64,000 nucleotides of DNA, from positions 944,254 to 1,008,253 of the forward strand of contig CAXAMN010021984.1 in assembly GCA_963970005.1 (NCBI GenBank), given 5' to 3'. Below the pieces are notes generated by a model. That model saw only the letters and a program-made list of their open reading frames with translations. It did no database searches and had not been told where the DNA came from. A program made the position numbers and the translations under genes. Source of the stretch: Durusdinium trenchii. Its lineage: Eukaryota; Sar; Dinophyceae; Suessiales; Symbiodiniaceae. Shown piece by piece: positions 1 through 12,730 of this stretch. Positions within the stretch are counted from its first letter, which is position 1; each line of letters opens with the position of its first letter.

Positions 1-883
1 GCTGCCCCGCCCAGAGCCCCCACAGCGCGGCGAGCGGCACCGAGCATTGCTGCCAACACACTTCAGTTTGCAGTGCTGGAGCAAGGCAGCTACATTAATT
101 CAGAGTGTGACGTGCGCTCCAAACAAGGTAGTAGGGACAGCAAAGCAAATGAGCATGCACAACACAGCACCGACCAATTCAAGAAGATTGACAAGATATG
201 ATCGAATCAAGAGATATGTTCTGAAGCAGGGGTCTCCCCACACCCAGATGCTGAGCATGTTTCACTTGTCAAGCTGATTGGTCTCAACTGAGCGACATGG
301 ACTCCAAGTGAAACACTGTCACCTTTTTCACGAATCAATATGATGATGCTCTCCTAACTAAACGGTGCCTGTCAAAGCGTTTGTACAAGACGAGACTGTG
401 ATCTTTGCACAGTCAAAGCTCCTGTTGTTTCGCCTGGCACATTCGCGAAGGCCACTTTGCGGGAAATCCTCTCTCAAGGTCGGTACTGGTACCACATAAT
501 TAGCCAGCCGGTGTGGTAAAGTCTAACTTGATGGTGGAAGAGGGACAAAAAGTGAGAGCGTCTTCCAGTCTGAGTGGACTATATTAGACTCACAGTATCT
601 TACGACTACAGTATTTTTGTTGAACATTGCCTAGGAACGTCCCGTCCCGGTCTTTGTCTTGGTACCAACTTTGCACCGAACTCTGTGGATCGCTCCGTCA
701 TGGATCTCTGAACTGCAGCAGTTCCAAAGCAGGGACGGTGAACGTATATAGGTGTGACCGTATATCGGTCTTGACAAATGAACGACCGATCTTGTCGACC
801 AGGTCCAAGAGACCAAAAGCGCGACCAGCAGCTGTGCTTTTGTGTGGACGAGCACAGTTAAGGAAGTACTCCCTGGAAGATTA

Positions 884-959
884 ACATGGAACCTGAAAAC
901 CACTGGTGGGTTGTAGAGGAAAATAGTCTTCCATTTAGGTCCATTTTCAGGTTCCATGT
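884..959. repeat. Foldback element 1 (inverted repeat with TA flanks)
   Basis: An inverted repeat of about 17 bp, ACATGGAACCTGAAAA on the left (from 884) and its complement on the right (944-959), encloses about 45 bp. TA dinucleotides sit directly outside both ends (882-883 and 960-961), like the TA duplication made by Tc1/mariner-type elements. It is too short to encode a transposase, so it is best read as a non-autonomous MITE-like element. Confidence 0.55.
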
Positions 960-1104
960 TATATAATCTTCCGGGTGTAGATGTCGAAGGAAAGTATCGT
1001 GAGCCGAGCTGATGACATATGCTTGGCTCATGGTCTGCCTTCTGGTCTCGTCACCAAGGAATCAATCCATGTTCAAATGGCTACGTTCGTAGCATCCGTG
1101 TTCC

Positions 1105-1168
1105 TAGTAGCGATGGTCTCCAACCTAATAGCGATGGCCTCCACCTAGTAGCGTCCTTCCTACTAAAC
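1105..1168 (+). repeat. Dispersed TAGTAGCGATGG repeat, copy a
   Basis: Three head-to-tail units of the window-wide motif TAGTAGCGATGGTCTCCAAC occur here, with single-base variants (tagtagcgatgg, aatagcgatggc, tagtagcgtcc). The same motif recurs in at least eleven other places in both orientations. No coding role is apparent. Confidence 0.75.
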
Positions 1169-1461
1169 AGTTTTGGTTGTATCCACTTGACTCAAATGGT
1201 CGTCCATACTCCAAGTGGGTGGCCAAGACATGACGAAACTGATTCGTTGACAGTCATCTATGGCATTCTTGGGACAGTCTCAAGTGTCATAACACATTGA
1301 AAAACTAACTAATTACTATATTTTGTTGAGCTTCCAGCTGTGACCTTTCAGCGGCCTCCATCCTCCGGTTCGCTCCGTGTGCTTCGATCCATTCACCTCT
1401 AGGTTCATCACCATCCGTGCTCGACACTTCACCGGGTCCGTTCTCGACACGCCGGACGCAC

Positions 1462-1515
1462 CTGGCGACACTTCGTCACCTTGGGCCAGCCTTTCTTCAC
1501 TTTCCCCAGGTGGCC
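1462..1515 (-). CDS. Candidate orphan exon, 18 codons
   Basis: A GC-rich island on the minus strand has a clean acceptor (GCGAG before GGCCACC) and a GT donor (CGCCAG then GTGCGT). It encodes 18 in-frame, lysine-rich residues starting GHLGKVKKGWPK. It could be a downstream exon of the gene containing the 2679-2751 island. No family was recognised, and the evidence is composition and splice sites only. Confidence 0.35.
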
Positions 1516-2229
1516 CTCGCGCGCGCGCGCGCCGCGCGTGAGCGCGGATGACCCGCAGAGGAAGGGGTAGATGAGGGATATTAAGAGATCCGAAGGACTC
1601 CAGTGACTCCAGCTCCAGAAAAGGAGTTGATTGACCTTTGACAAAGATGTCTCCAAATGGATCTAGGATCTGGTCCCTCAACACCATCAGCAGGAGAGCC
1701 ATGTGTTTCAATCTGCCCGAAAGACGGTCGCCAGGGGGGGGGTCTTTGAATCGTTGAGATCATCTCGATGATTCTCGAGATGGGAGCGAAAGATCAAAGA
1801 TGAACTTCAAGAAGATTTCTTCCAACATGGGAAGCTCCCCAAAAGCTTCAAGTCAACCCTCCAAGGAGGCCATTGTTCTGTTCAAGAAGAAGCTCCAACC
1901 AGATTTACAACCTGTATCAACCTGTCACCTTTGATATTCCACTTCAACCCATTTCAACCGGTTCCTCTCCCGATCACCTCCCAGAAAACAGCAGCCGCCA
2001 CGCGCAGAGCCTGCCTTCTTTGGCTCCCATCCCCAGGTGCAATCCGCGTAGCTCACACGCGCTGCCGGCCGTGGCTGACCGTGACCCTGCCAGCGGGAAA
2101 GCAGTCACCGGCGGGGAGGTGTTTCACCGGTCTTTTTGGGGAGGAGCATCATGGAGCATCATGGAGCATTATAGCAAGAATGAAGAGTCAGGAAACATAT
2201 ATATATATTATATATCTAACTCTCAGTTA

Positions 2230-2326
2230 ACGTAGACTCTTGATGAATAAAACCCTCCATATGAAGAGGATTGAAGAGGTATTTCAATCCAAATGATCGG
2301 GAAGACCATGAATCAAGAGGCTACAT
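2230..2326. repeat. MITE-like foldback, diverged copy
   Basis: The left end ACGTAGACTCTTGATGAAT (from 2230) and a degenerate right end ATGAATCAAGAGGCTACAT (to 2326) form an imperfect inverted repeat. The internal CCATATGAAGAGGA is shared with the intact copy at 35529-35609, so the two are members of one family. A TA precedes the left end; the right flank is GA, so the target duplication has decayed. Confidence 0.65.
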
Positions 2327-2678
2327 GAACTGAGAAATTGTGGCCGGAAATTTGTTTCTGGTCCAATGACTTCCACTCTCTTCGACACTCTCCACACCTT
2401 CACCATCGAGCAGCTGGACGCATCAAACTGGGCCGGTCGCCAGTACCTGCCCAAACGACCGGTTCGATCACGAATTGCCATCACGCAGCATTTGGCAGTG
2501 TTGGATGCTCCTTGCAAGACTAGATGGTATCTTGCAGGATGAATGTTTCATGATGTTTCTGCATGTGAGGTGTGTGTGTGTGTGTGGATGGATTCGGATG
2601 TGTCAGATGGTGTATGTGTACATCTGTATAAACGATCAAAGCAACTCTTCCAAAACCACCCGAGAGCCCTGTGTCCAC

Positions 2679-2751
2679 CCCCGTGCGTTCGCCCCGGTGC
2701 CCAGAGGCGCCAGACGTGCACGTTGATGGATCGCCCGGGGAAGGCGGTGAC
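2679..2751 (-). CDS. Candidate orphan exon, 24 codons
   Basis: A GC-rich island with acceptor CATCAG before GTCACC and a GT donor after CACGGGG. The open frame reads VTAFPGRSINVHVWRLWAPG and a few more residues, with high GC at third positions. No protein family was recognised. It lies downstream, on the minus strand, of the aldolase stop at 4156, so it probably belongs to the next gene of the array, which would continue below 1.5 kb. Confidence 0.35.
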
Positions 2752-4155
2752 CTGATGATACCTGAGAGCACAACTGGAACGAATGTGGAAAAATGCGACG
2801 AAGCAAAGATCATCAAAGATCGAATAAGCCAAGAGGTGGAAGAAGCCTACTAGTAAGCCCTATAGCATTTCTTTCCAGGTTGGGTTGGGGTATCTTGGGG
2901 TGAATTCATATGAATTCAAAGGAAGTTGCACAGGGTTCCGATCTTACAACACACCTCCATCAAAACCGGCAAACTGTGGTATCCCTTATGCGAGGGGTGG
3001 CTTGGCATCTCCACACCCACTATTTCAATCCGTCCCGGACGGTCGCTTGGCTTCCCGGCCACTGATAGGGGATATACAAGCCTTGGTAGGGGGGCAAAAA
3101 AAATGGGACCAAGTTGTTGCCAAGATCTCCGAGCCATTCACGTATTCATGAAGAGTCTACGCATTCTAGGACCATTCTAGAACCAAATGGCACGCATCAT
3201 GCGACCTCAATCGACTGGGGATTGATGCGACCTCAAGTGAACCCTTCGATGTTCCGATTGGTCCGGTTGCTTCACATCGATCCGTTCGACTGAACCCATC
3301 ACCCGCTGGTCGGAGATCTTGGTTTGTTGTCGTGGGGTTTTCCATCACGTCACGCGATCGGCCAGCGGAGAAAAGCTGGTTTTCCTTCTCTGTTGTTTTA
3401 CAATGTGTTACAGGGAAACGACCATGTCATGCCTTAGTCCCCCGAATTCCAATGATTTCATGGTTACAGGTAGGACTTTGTCAGTTGCCTATAAATGTTT
3501 TGCATGGGAACATGGCTCCAGGGCCAATTTCTCGGCCGAAGGGACAATCACCTGGCTTCAAATCGGCATAGCTCCACTGGACGTCCCGCCAACCAGGATA
3601 CCTGGAGCGAAGACATCGTAAAAAAGGAAACATCAGCCAGCTGGATGCCCAACCATCCCAAATAACAAACCATTTCCACGACGATTTCCAAGGATTTCAC
3701 TAGCATGTCCCCAACAAACCACTGGAAAGCTTTGGGCAGTTCGTTCTGGAAGTAGACAGGCGGTGACATGGATCTCGAATCTTTTTCAACACTCTTGCCA
3801 CACCGTTTGCAGTGTTGTGAAAATACCAAAATGATCCAAAATGTTATAAATCTAGGCCTGTAGGTCCATCATGCACCCTAATGTCCAAGATTGCAACAGG
3901 TGCAGCAAACTGCCCCATCTGCATCAAGTTCAGCAACCTATCCTTCCTTACGTCACTCCGACCGACCTGAACACCACCCCACAGAAGATCTGGGAACATT
4001 CACACAAAATTACCACCACTCAAAAAGCATGAACAGCACGTAACCCTTAACCCAACAAAAAAAAAATCGAGCTTTCCATCTTTCCATGGTGTCCATGATT
4101 GTCCATGTCAGTCCATACCACCCTGACCCATCCCATCCGACCCGTTTTGCCAAGG
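2752..4155. other. No gene recognised
   Basis: AT-richer sequence with only short chance frames on both strands. At 3141-3165 there is a fragment resembling one arm of the MITE family (GAAGAGTCTACG). Confidence 0.5.
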
Positions 4156-7100
4156 TCACTTGATGAGGTCCATCCGATCCACGTCGATGCGCCCCATGAA
4201 GGCGCCGTAGCCGGCGATCGAGCTGGCGAGGCGATCGAGCTCACGACCGTGACCGGCGGTGACTCACATCTTGACGAAGCAAAGAAGGACTTGAGTCGGA
4301 TTTCGGACATGGCTTCAGCAGTATCCTCTAGCCGCTAACAGCGTCCAGTTTCGATTGTTGAAAGGGCCTCAAAGCGAGGGGGACATGGCGACTCAAAGCG
4401 TTGGAAGATGCGATTGTATTGAGTCTTGAGTAAACAGTCACCCGCACCTCTCAGTGTGGCAAACAAACAATCAAAGTGAAGTGACAAGGTCTACAGCTTT
4501 TCATGCGGGTTCTTACTACCAACCACCCCCACTTTCTGCCCGGGGAGTAGTCGCTGTATGTCACGTCGGCTCAATTTCCTCCAGCGGGATTCCCCATCAG
4601 CTCATCGGTTCTTTTCCTCTCCCTTCCGGCAAGCACCCAAGGAAGAGTTTCGCACCTCACAAATGAACGAAGGTGATGAACGGGATTGCCATATTTTTGG
4701 AGTAATGATGTGACTAAATCAACACCGCCAACTGGCATGGAGAATTAGTTCATGGAACTCCCAATTTTGTGGCTTTTAGTCGTGCCTGGAAAGCATGATA
4801 CACAAAAGGCAACTTGCAAATCCCGGCAAGCCAGAGAAGAGTAGATGCAGAATGCACTGGAAATGTCAAAATATATCAACAACCAACATGCAATGTGTTG
4901 CGGGCGGCTATTCCTAAGCAAACCCTGGCCTCGCCCAGCGTTACATGGGGAGAAGTAATAGCACGCATAATCAACCCAAAGCCTCATATTGCCTATAGAT
5001 GTTGGCCCCCAAATGAGACCCCCCCACAACGGGAGGCCCTGGAAGTGCACTTTTTCAGCAGCTCAACTCCACTCCCGAAGGATTAAGCAATACACTCTAC
5101 AAACCCCCCTGCCAGCCTAAGACCTGTCAGGAATTGTCGTTGTCGTTGTCGTTGTCCTTGCCATTGTCGTTGTCGTCGTCGTTGTCGTCGTCGTTGCCGT
5201 TGTCGTTGTCGTCGTCGTTGTCGTCGTCGTTGCCGTTGTCGTCGTCGTCGTTGTCGTCGTCGTTGTCGTCGTCGTTGTCGTCGTTGTGGTTGTGGTTGTG
5301 GTTGTGGTTGTTGTCGTTGCTGCTGCTGGTGTTGTTGTTGTTGCAATGTATTACACACGTATACATGGAACATCTTATGTGATCTGCAAAAAGTAATTTG
5401 GTGAACTATATCACGATGCTCTCCGCGGCCTTTCCCGTCTGATCGGCAGCAGGCAGCGCAAAAGCTTTTCTACGTCTATTGAATCTACAGGACCCTGAAC
5501 CTTCCGACAGGTGCTCTTTACATTATATTCCTTTTAGGTGCAACAAACAAACAACCAAATAAATAATTCGCTCTGATTCTGGTGTTTCGGATCTATCATT
5601 ACCCTGTCCGTGTCACTATGACCCAGCACTTGGCACCTACAAGCTCTTGGCGAAGTCATGGAACTCTGCAGCCGCACCCTGCGAGTTCTGCATGTGAGCT
5701 GACTCCCAAAAAGCAAACTCAATCCCTGGCACAGAACGGTTCACCTTTTTCCCCAAAGTTAGGCAGTGGGGCAGTCTATCCACGTTTCACTCCTGGGTAG
5801 GTCGGTGGGGTAGGTCGCTTGGGAAGGCGCAGGATTCGCATGACATGCCTTGGACGTCTTGCGATTCGCTGAAGTAGCCGACATCACCTACCCTCGAGGT
5901 TTGCCGCTGTCTGTGCCGAAAGAGGAATTACTTTGATGAGGATAAATGTCAGAAAGATGATGTACTGTATTGCAGGTTTAGTAATTTGGGGTACTGAGAT
6001 CTACTGAGTACCATTTTAGGTCTTCAGTACGCAAAGCTCTGTGTTGGATGCACAAGAAGACGTTGGCAGCTGAAACCTTGCTTAGCCCAAGGGACCATAA
6101 TGAGTTGACGCTTCAACATGTGTGGGCTTATGAAATTGATAAAGTGCGGATTCCAACAGGGAAGGCTTCCGATTGGCTCGAAAAAATCCCCCCGACCCTC
6201 GAAACGCTTTGGACTGTGGTGGTTCATGTGAACTCCGCCAACACCGCAGGTCTGACAACGATCTCCTGTCCTGTACCTGAGGAGTAAAAAGCAAAATATC
6301 CATGTAACATTCCGTATTTCATTGCATTCCACTGTATTCCAATCTATGGTTTCTTAGGCCTTTCTGCCTCTGTAGTGACAGAATCGGGACATCTTGCATC
6401 CAAGGCTTTGCGGTGCAGCACATACCTTAAACCAATATGAACAAGTATGAAATAGATCTCTTCAACCTCTCTTTCTTCAGGTGCAACGCACCCCCAATGA
6501 TTTCCCCCTTCAGCCGTTGGTGTGCATAGATACACGCACATCTATACACCCCAAACTGACACACATAGATCTGATGAACCATGATGAACCTCTTCCGTCT
6601 GCATCTGTCTCACCGGCCCAGCCATTGGCCCACACGATCCGCCAGGCCTTGGCCGCCGCTGTGAGCATCTGCATATCACTCCCCACTGCCACGAAGGAGC
6701 AGCCACACCTGGGCACGTGGCCATCCTCCTGTGGGGGGGGGGGTGAACTCGCTGAGGGGGAAGTAAAAAGCACCCGAAAGGAGCTGCCACGAGGTGCCAC
6801 TTGGCCACTTGGTGTAGTGGCCTTTGTTCGATGCCTAGATTGATCGAAATAGACCCGTCTACCCATAATTGGGCCAGGGGGTCTCCGCAATAAGCCTACA
6901 CATCTATCTATTCATATGCGGTGTGATATTATGTGATGTTATGGTATGCACACATGTGAATGCAATGTATGTGACAAGGAATGCTGGGGATCTAGATGGA
7001 TCCGCCAAGATCTACAATGATCCACCTGGTCACCTGTCATCAGCATTGATTCGTTCGCGGTGTCTTGCGCCCATCGGCCGATCCAGTGTCCACTGAGGCG

Positions 7101-10100
7101 CTTCAAAGCCCACTTGGCATCGTCCTTGTTGGCGGTGAGGAAGCCCGCCGCCTCGAGGTTTGCTGGGTCTGACGTGTCCAAAAAGGTATTTTTTTGACAT
7201 CTCACCGGCTCTTGAAGAACTGGTCTCACAAATCGGCCACATCACCCTTGTTGGGCTACTGGTAGCAAGGTGCATCGCGAGTAGTAACAAGAAGCTACTA
7301 GTAGCTCGTGGCCTTACTACCAGGAGCTACTAGCTACTAGCTACTGGCTACACTCGCCCCACGTTCCCCGGCTCCGCCCCCGCGGTGGCCGTCACCTTCT
7401 TCCCGGCGCTCCCGACCGTGTCGTGCTCCGTCCCTTCGCGCCTTCCCGGTGGCCACGATGCGGCGGAAGGCGTCCTCAATGGCCGCTTTCACCTCACGCG
7501 GGCTGAGCACACTCGGTGGCGCACGGGTGGGCGGCGGGCACGGGTGGGGCGTGATGGTGCTGGGATTGGATCCTATTGGCCAGAAAGGCTTGAGTCATAG
7601 ATGATCATTGGCAACTGTTGGTTTGACCTCCTTTGGGGGGGGGACTGTGAGATCTGCCAATTGCCAGGGATGTAGTTGGAACATATGCCCAATCTACATG
7701 AAGGTCAAGTCATTCTCATCCACTGAAGTAGGGCGCTTTCGGTGTTTCCTGTGAAGCTGATGGATGGAGTCTTCATCGGATCCACTATGTTATCCTTCCG
7801 CAGGCTCCACCGACACTTCTGATTTCCACCCAGCCTCTGGATGTTGAGGTTGTCCAATAAAGCCTGCAGCAAGGGATGCACACTGAGACTCAAGCAACCT
7901 TTCCCAACTTCAGCTCTTCAGCACGTCTTGCACTCAGCTAGGGAGCTAGGGTGTGGTGTGGCAAGCACCGACAGGAGGCCATCCAAGGCTACTGAACTCC
8001 TATCTGAAAGAAGACTGGAACTGAGGTCCTATCTGGTCCTAATGATTACCTACAAACAAAAAGGCAACTCTTCTCACGCTTCACCATACGTTCCTCCAGT
8101 CAACCCACCCACCCACCCACCCTTGCCATGCCCCTGCACCTTTTTTTTCGCTCCTGCAGATCAACATGGACTCTCAAGACCGTTTGTTCGCTCCAAAAAC
8201 CACACGGGGTCCTTTTCCGGGTCGACGTCTGGGATCGTCTGCAGGGGGCGACCACACCGCGCCGGACTGAAGACGAGGGACCCATCGAGGCACTGAGATC
8301 GCTGGGCCCCACGAAGAGCGCGTCCACGCCCTCCACCTGCGCGATGGCCTGGGACGCGGCGTGGAGAGAGTGGAACCGGCGGTGTGGACGGGCGGACCAC
8401 TGGGGAACCGACCATGCTGAGATGGTGAGAGTGCCTGCTAGTCTTGCAAGCATAGTTGGTTGATGGTGTGTTTTTCCGGATGTCGGAAACGGCGGATTTT
8501 GTGGTGGCTGGGTGCATCATAGAGCATATCCTATGCAACCACACATCTGTGCTCCTTGCACGTGTCTACAGGATCTTCTGTGCAGCAGGCTCATACTCCT
8601 CAGGAAGAATCGCCTTGTCGAATCCTACTGTCAACTGAGTTGTCTTGCACCGTGTACCATATGATTCAGAATGTTCTCCTCAAAAAACGTCTCAAAACAT
8701 CTCAAGATCTATCAAGAGAAAAGATATCCAGAGGTCTCACAACAGAACTCCAGGTGTACAGCAGCCCCCATTGGTTTGAGACTTACCCGGGTATACCCAC
8801 ATGGATCTCATTCTTGAAAACAATTGAAAGCCGACCCATCCGCCGGAACGGCCTCAATGTTGGCCAGCGCCTACAGAGGCAGTGTGACTGAGACGGAGAA
8901 TGCCCTTCACGACCTAGACCACAGGACAGGAGAATCCGCATGAAAAAAGTTTGTGCAGGTCCTGGATCTGAGGCCTGTAGAATCTATCTGTGTGATGAAA
9001 ACTGAGATGAAACCTCAATTTTCCACTTCAGTATTCCATAAGGTTGTTCTGAGGTACTATCAGTATCATCCAAGTTCAACATCTTCACTATACCCCTTCA
9101 ATGGGATCCCCTGCTTTTGTTTGACAAGGTGAGCTTGTTACCGCCTTAAACAAAAAACGAAAGAAAAAAACACCACATCTCACACATCAAGCACCATCGG
9201 TATGACTCATGCCCTGCCCGCATGCATGGAAATGAACAACTCAGTGCAACACATTTGTGATAGGCAAACATCTAAAAGGATTCGCGGCTGCAGCAAATGA
9301 AAGCCAATTGGTTGAGGGGCCAAGCAATACTCATACATGGAACTACAATCACAGCTAAACATCTTTTGGTCATAGCCCAGTCATGGCTCATATATAAATT
9401 CAATTCCTTGTGTCCCAAACAACCTACCACGCGGGCCGATGGCGACCTCCACCGTTTCGATCTGCATGATGTTGCCTCGGCATGGTTTTTCCGTGGCTTC
9501 GCAGCGCATTTGAGACGGATGAGCGGGCCGCGCGGGAGGCAGTGAACGCCTGTGTCTCTGAGGGAAATGACAATGAACTGGCATGAACTGACCACTATTG
9601 ATAGTCCCTTCATGATCTTCGCCATCCAGGGCCCATCAATCAAGACCCTTCCGACCGATTCATAGCGCGACGTCTCTGACTTATGACCCAACTCTTCAAA
9701 AAAATGGCATGGTTTGACCATGGCCATCTCCACCACTTGGACCATCCTTGACCCAGCTTCTGCACCTCCACCTCCGCCTCCCCACCACTCCGTGCCCTCC
9801 GCCGATCGCTTCACGTCGGGCGGCAGATCTGTCCGGCCGCCTCCTGGAGCCACACTCCGGTGATGGAGACGTCGTGATGAGTGTCGAAACCGCGTTACAA
9901 CGAGTGAAATGGAGTGGAAGGTGAGGATGAAAGAGGAGGAAGAACAGAAGTGATTATATCAAAAGCGAATTCAGATCTGTTCAGGTCCACAGAAGAAACC
10001 TCACTGTACGAGCGTCCTCCTAGTGGTTCCACTTTCATTCAGTGGTATACACCCAATTCGAGAGGCAAATCAACCCCATCCAACGACCTGAGTCGACCAA

Positions 10101-12730
10101 TTGTGACCTGCATCGATTCGATGTCAGGGGCATTCTGCTTGAAAGCATTCTGCCATAAAGGCCCACCCAACAATGCGCATTGAACCTCATGATCCAACTG
10201 TCCCAGTCGGACGATATAGGGTTCCGTAGAGTTCCACATGTAGGGGTCCTTGTCCTTGGTGCACTAATGTTCTCGACTTGATTGATGGAATCTGGCTGCA
10301 TCATTTTGGACAGGGGAAAGCGAAGATTGCTACCAGAACACAATGGAAAAACATGTCCTTTCTTGCAACTTTCCGTCGCCTTAGCTTTCCCATACTCTCG
10401 ACTGCTGGGTCATATCATTATCCAGAAGGCACTGCGATGAGCAAGAGCTTAAAACTGCGAGAAATTGCGCCTGTATGCTCTTGCTTTGTAAAGCGACTTA
10501 GTAGGGTCTCTCTTCGCGAATACTCCACCACTTGGAGAAACCCCTTCTACAAACCCCAAGAAAACCTCAACCCTGGCAGTCCCTTCCATCTCATCCGAAG
10601 TTCTGAACCTCATCCGACTTCGACATGGATTCCCGAACTCATCGCTGGGGCCGTTGGAACCGCGTCGTGCGGGACCTTGTAGTAGTGCGGGTTCTGTGCG
10701 CCGTAGTTGTTCATGCGAGCCAAGCTCATCACCTCGGACGCCGGAGGAGCTGGGCCGAGTCGAGTTTTCTCGGATTCCTAAGCACAATGGGTCCGGGGTG
10801 TCTGACAAGGCTCGAGGTCTATGTTGTGATCTTCCCCATATCTTCCCAGATCACAGCATTGAGATGCAGCATCTGGACTCTTCTGCCCCTAAGTTGGAGG
10901 CTAATCGGATGGCGATTTCTCCGCCAAGGCACGCCACGAATGCCTCCCAAGCTGGGATACCGCGTCGCCTCCAGGTTTTGAGAATGGTCACCAGCAGCTC
11001 GAAAGACAAAGGAAGGAAGAATCCTCTCAAGAGATACCCCTCCCTTAAGATATCAATGAACATATCAATGTTGATTATCAATGTTGATTATCATATTTAG
11101 GTGAAATATGGCCAGGTCATGCCAGGTCGATGTCCGTGACACACAGGACATTGTTCAGATGCTTGACTTACTATGAAGTCATGGCCCATCAAGTCGTTCG
11201 CCTTCACCACCGTGCTTCCCAGGTCTTCCGGCATAAGAAAAATGGCGTTACGACGTTACGATGGTTTGGTCTTTTCGAAGAAAAACGTTTAATGCTTCAT
11301 ACAGAAGAAATCCAGCAGCGTGCTTTCCAGTAGCTTCTTGCATCAGGTCTTGCAAGAGCGCGTCACAAAGACCCGGACCTCCTTTGACGGATTTGGGTCA
11401 TTCAATTCGACGTCAACGAGTGACGCCGTTTGACGATCGGTGCATTTCAGACTAGCAGACCATCGCCGACCGTACTCATATTCGCGACATGCTTCTCCCT
11501 TCGAAAGTGGGTTACTCTGCCTTGTCACCTGCTAGGAATGTGATATTTTTGCCGTTATCACTCGCCGCTCGAACACACAAATTAAGTAATTAGGTACACA
11601 TATATTAATGTAACCACAAACTGTGACGGGCTCGTAAAGTCAAGGACTCACGAGTGACTCATGTCCCTTTGCGGCTCCTCCAGTCCCACACTACCAACCC
11701 CACCTCTCGCCTCGACAGCCTCGCGCGCCTGCTCCGGACTGTTGATCCAAGGGAAGATCAAACCTGGGCCCCGGTCTCTTCGCGATCGAGCTCGGCCCTA
11801 AAGGTCGGATCTGCATGGAAAAGCATCTGCCCAAAGGGACAAGTCTGCTGCTTTTGCAGGCAACATGGCCTTGTACCGGCCTATCGTCGTATCAAGAAAC
11901 ACAAAAAAAAATCTCGTCGGATATAAAGGTCCTTAATGGTCCTTAGATGTACCCTTTAGAAGCCAGAATGATCGCGGAAGCAATGGCACCCAGTGGATGC
12001 GGGTGAAGCTTTACATGGAACATCGAACAGTAGTTGAAGATGTGCTTGGAAAAAAGTGACTGAAACACACTGGAACGTGCGTGTGTTACAAATAGATGCA
12101 ACTAGTTCCCCATTGAGAGCTCTCTCAACAAGGTCCTATCCAAAACTCCCATCGAAATCCTCCAACCCAAACTTCTTCCAGATTTCTCCCACCCACCCGC
12201 ATCCAACCCACCCAACATCTCCCAACCCATGGTCCAAACTCATCAATCACCCACCCTTCTCCCCCAGTCACCGGACCAAGGCACTTTGCGCGCCCAGGTC
12301 CAAGACCCTCTTCACGATCACCGGCTCGGCCCAGGGCACCCGCACCACCGGCTCGGCGCTCCCCCGCTGCGAGGCCTGCGAAAGGGACCGGACGGGGGGT
12401 AGTGGTGCGAGTCGGGTTGTGTGGTGTGGGGCGTGGCGTAGCAATAGGCACCAGAATTCGTGAAGGCATGACCAGTAATTACTGACCGCATGCGTGGAGG
12501 CTTTCCTAAATTCTAATCTGAGAATCTGAGGTGTTGAAGGAAAACTATAGATGGGCGTATGATGTCTCCAGGATAATGTACTGATGAGCCATGGGCATGG
12601 CCTTTCTCTTCTTCTTTTCGGTCTCAAGTTCTCCTCTCCAAGCAAGAGCCCTCACCGGCTTGGCCTGTAGCTGAAGAAGAACATCATTGAGTTCGTTGGG
12701 CGAGTGCTCCATGTCCACCACGAACCAATC
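4156..12730 (-). CDS. HpcH/HpaI-family aldolase (2-dehydro-3-deoxy acid aldolase-like), 11 exons found, N-terminus missing
   Basis: This gene encodes a class II, metal-dependent aldolase of the HpcH/HpaI family (GarL, YfaU, RhmA type), which reversibly cleaves 2-keto-3-deoxy sugar acids to pyruvate and an aldehyde. Exons, high to low: 12730-12656, 12375-12285, 11763-11704, 10749-10639 (or to 10676), 9475-9447, 8870-8853, 8348-8282, 7492-7442 (may start earlier), 7151-7102, 6708-6614, and a probable terminal exon 4262-4156. Motifs in family order: DWFVVDMEHSPNE (catalytic His region), EPVVRVPWAEPV, DLGAQSLIFPW, IMQIETVE (metal-binding Glu), EGVDALFVGPSDLSASMG (metal-binding Asp), GKAAGFLTANKDDA and FVAVGSDMQ. 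All junctions keep frame except exon 7 to 8, where a piece may be missing. Three donors are GC (after 8853, 7442 and 7102). About 30-40 N-terminal residues before DWFVV were not found upstream. The terminal exon, ending RIDVDRMDLIK then TGA, fits by phase only. Confidence 0.9.
5131..5345. repeat. GTCGTT/GTCGTC microsatellite
   Basis: About 215 bp of interrupted trinucleotide repeat (GTT, GTC, GTG) lies inside the last aldolase intron. All frames are open on both strands, giving poly-Asp/Asn, poly-Ser/Leu or Arg/Gln stretches. These are repeat artefacts rather than genes. Confidence 0.95.
7254..7352 (-). repeat. Dispersed TAGTAGC repeat, copy b (reverse orientation)
   Basis: Several GCTACTAGTAGC-like units including AGGAGCTACTAGCTACTAG lie between aldolase exons 8 (7442) and 9 (7151). 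They match the complement of the motif seen at 16484-16595 and elsewhere. Confidence 0.65.

Noticed and set aside
5083-5382. Three overlapping frames of 79-96 codons rich in Asp/Asn, Arg/Gln or Ser/Leu
   Set aside because: They are produced by the GTC/GTT microsatellite; every frame is open.
9272-9853. 193-codon minus-strand frame as a separate gene
   Set aside because: It lies across aldolase exon 5 in another frame, is glycine-run rich, and matches no family.
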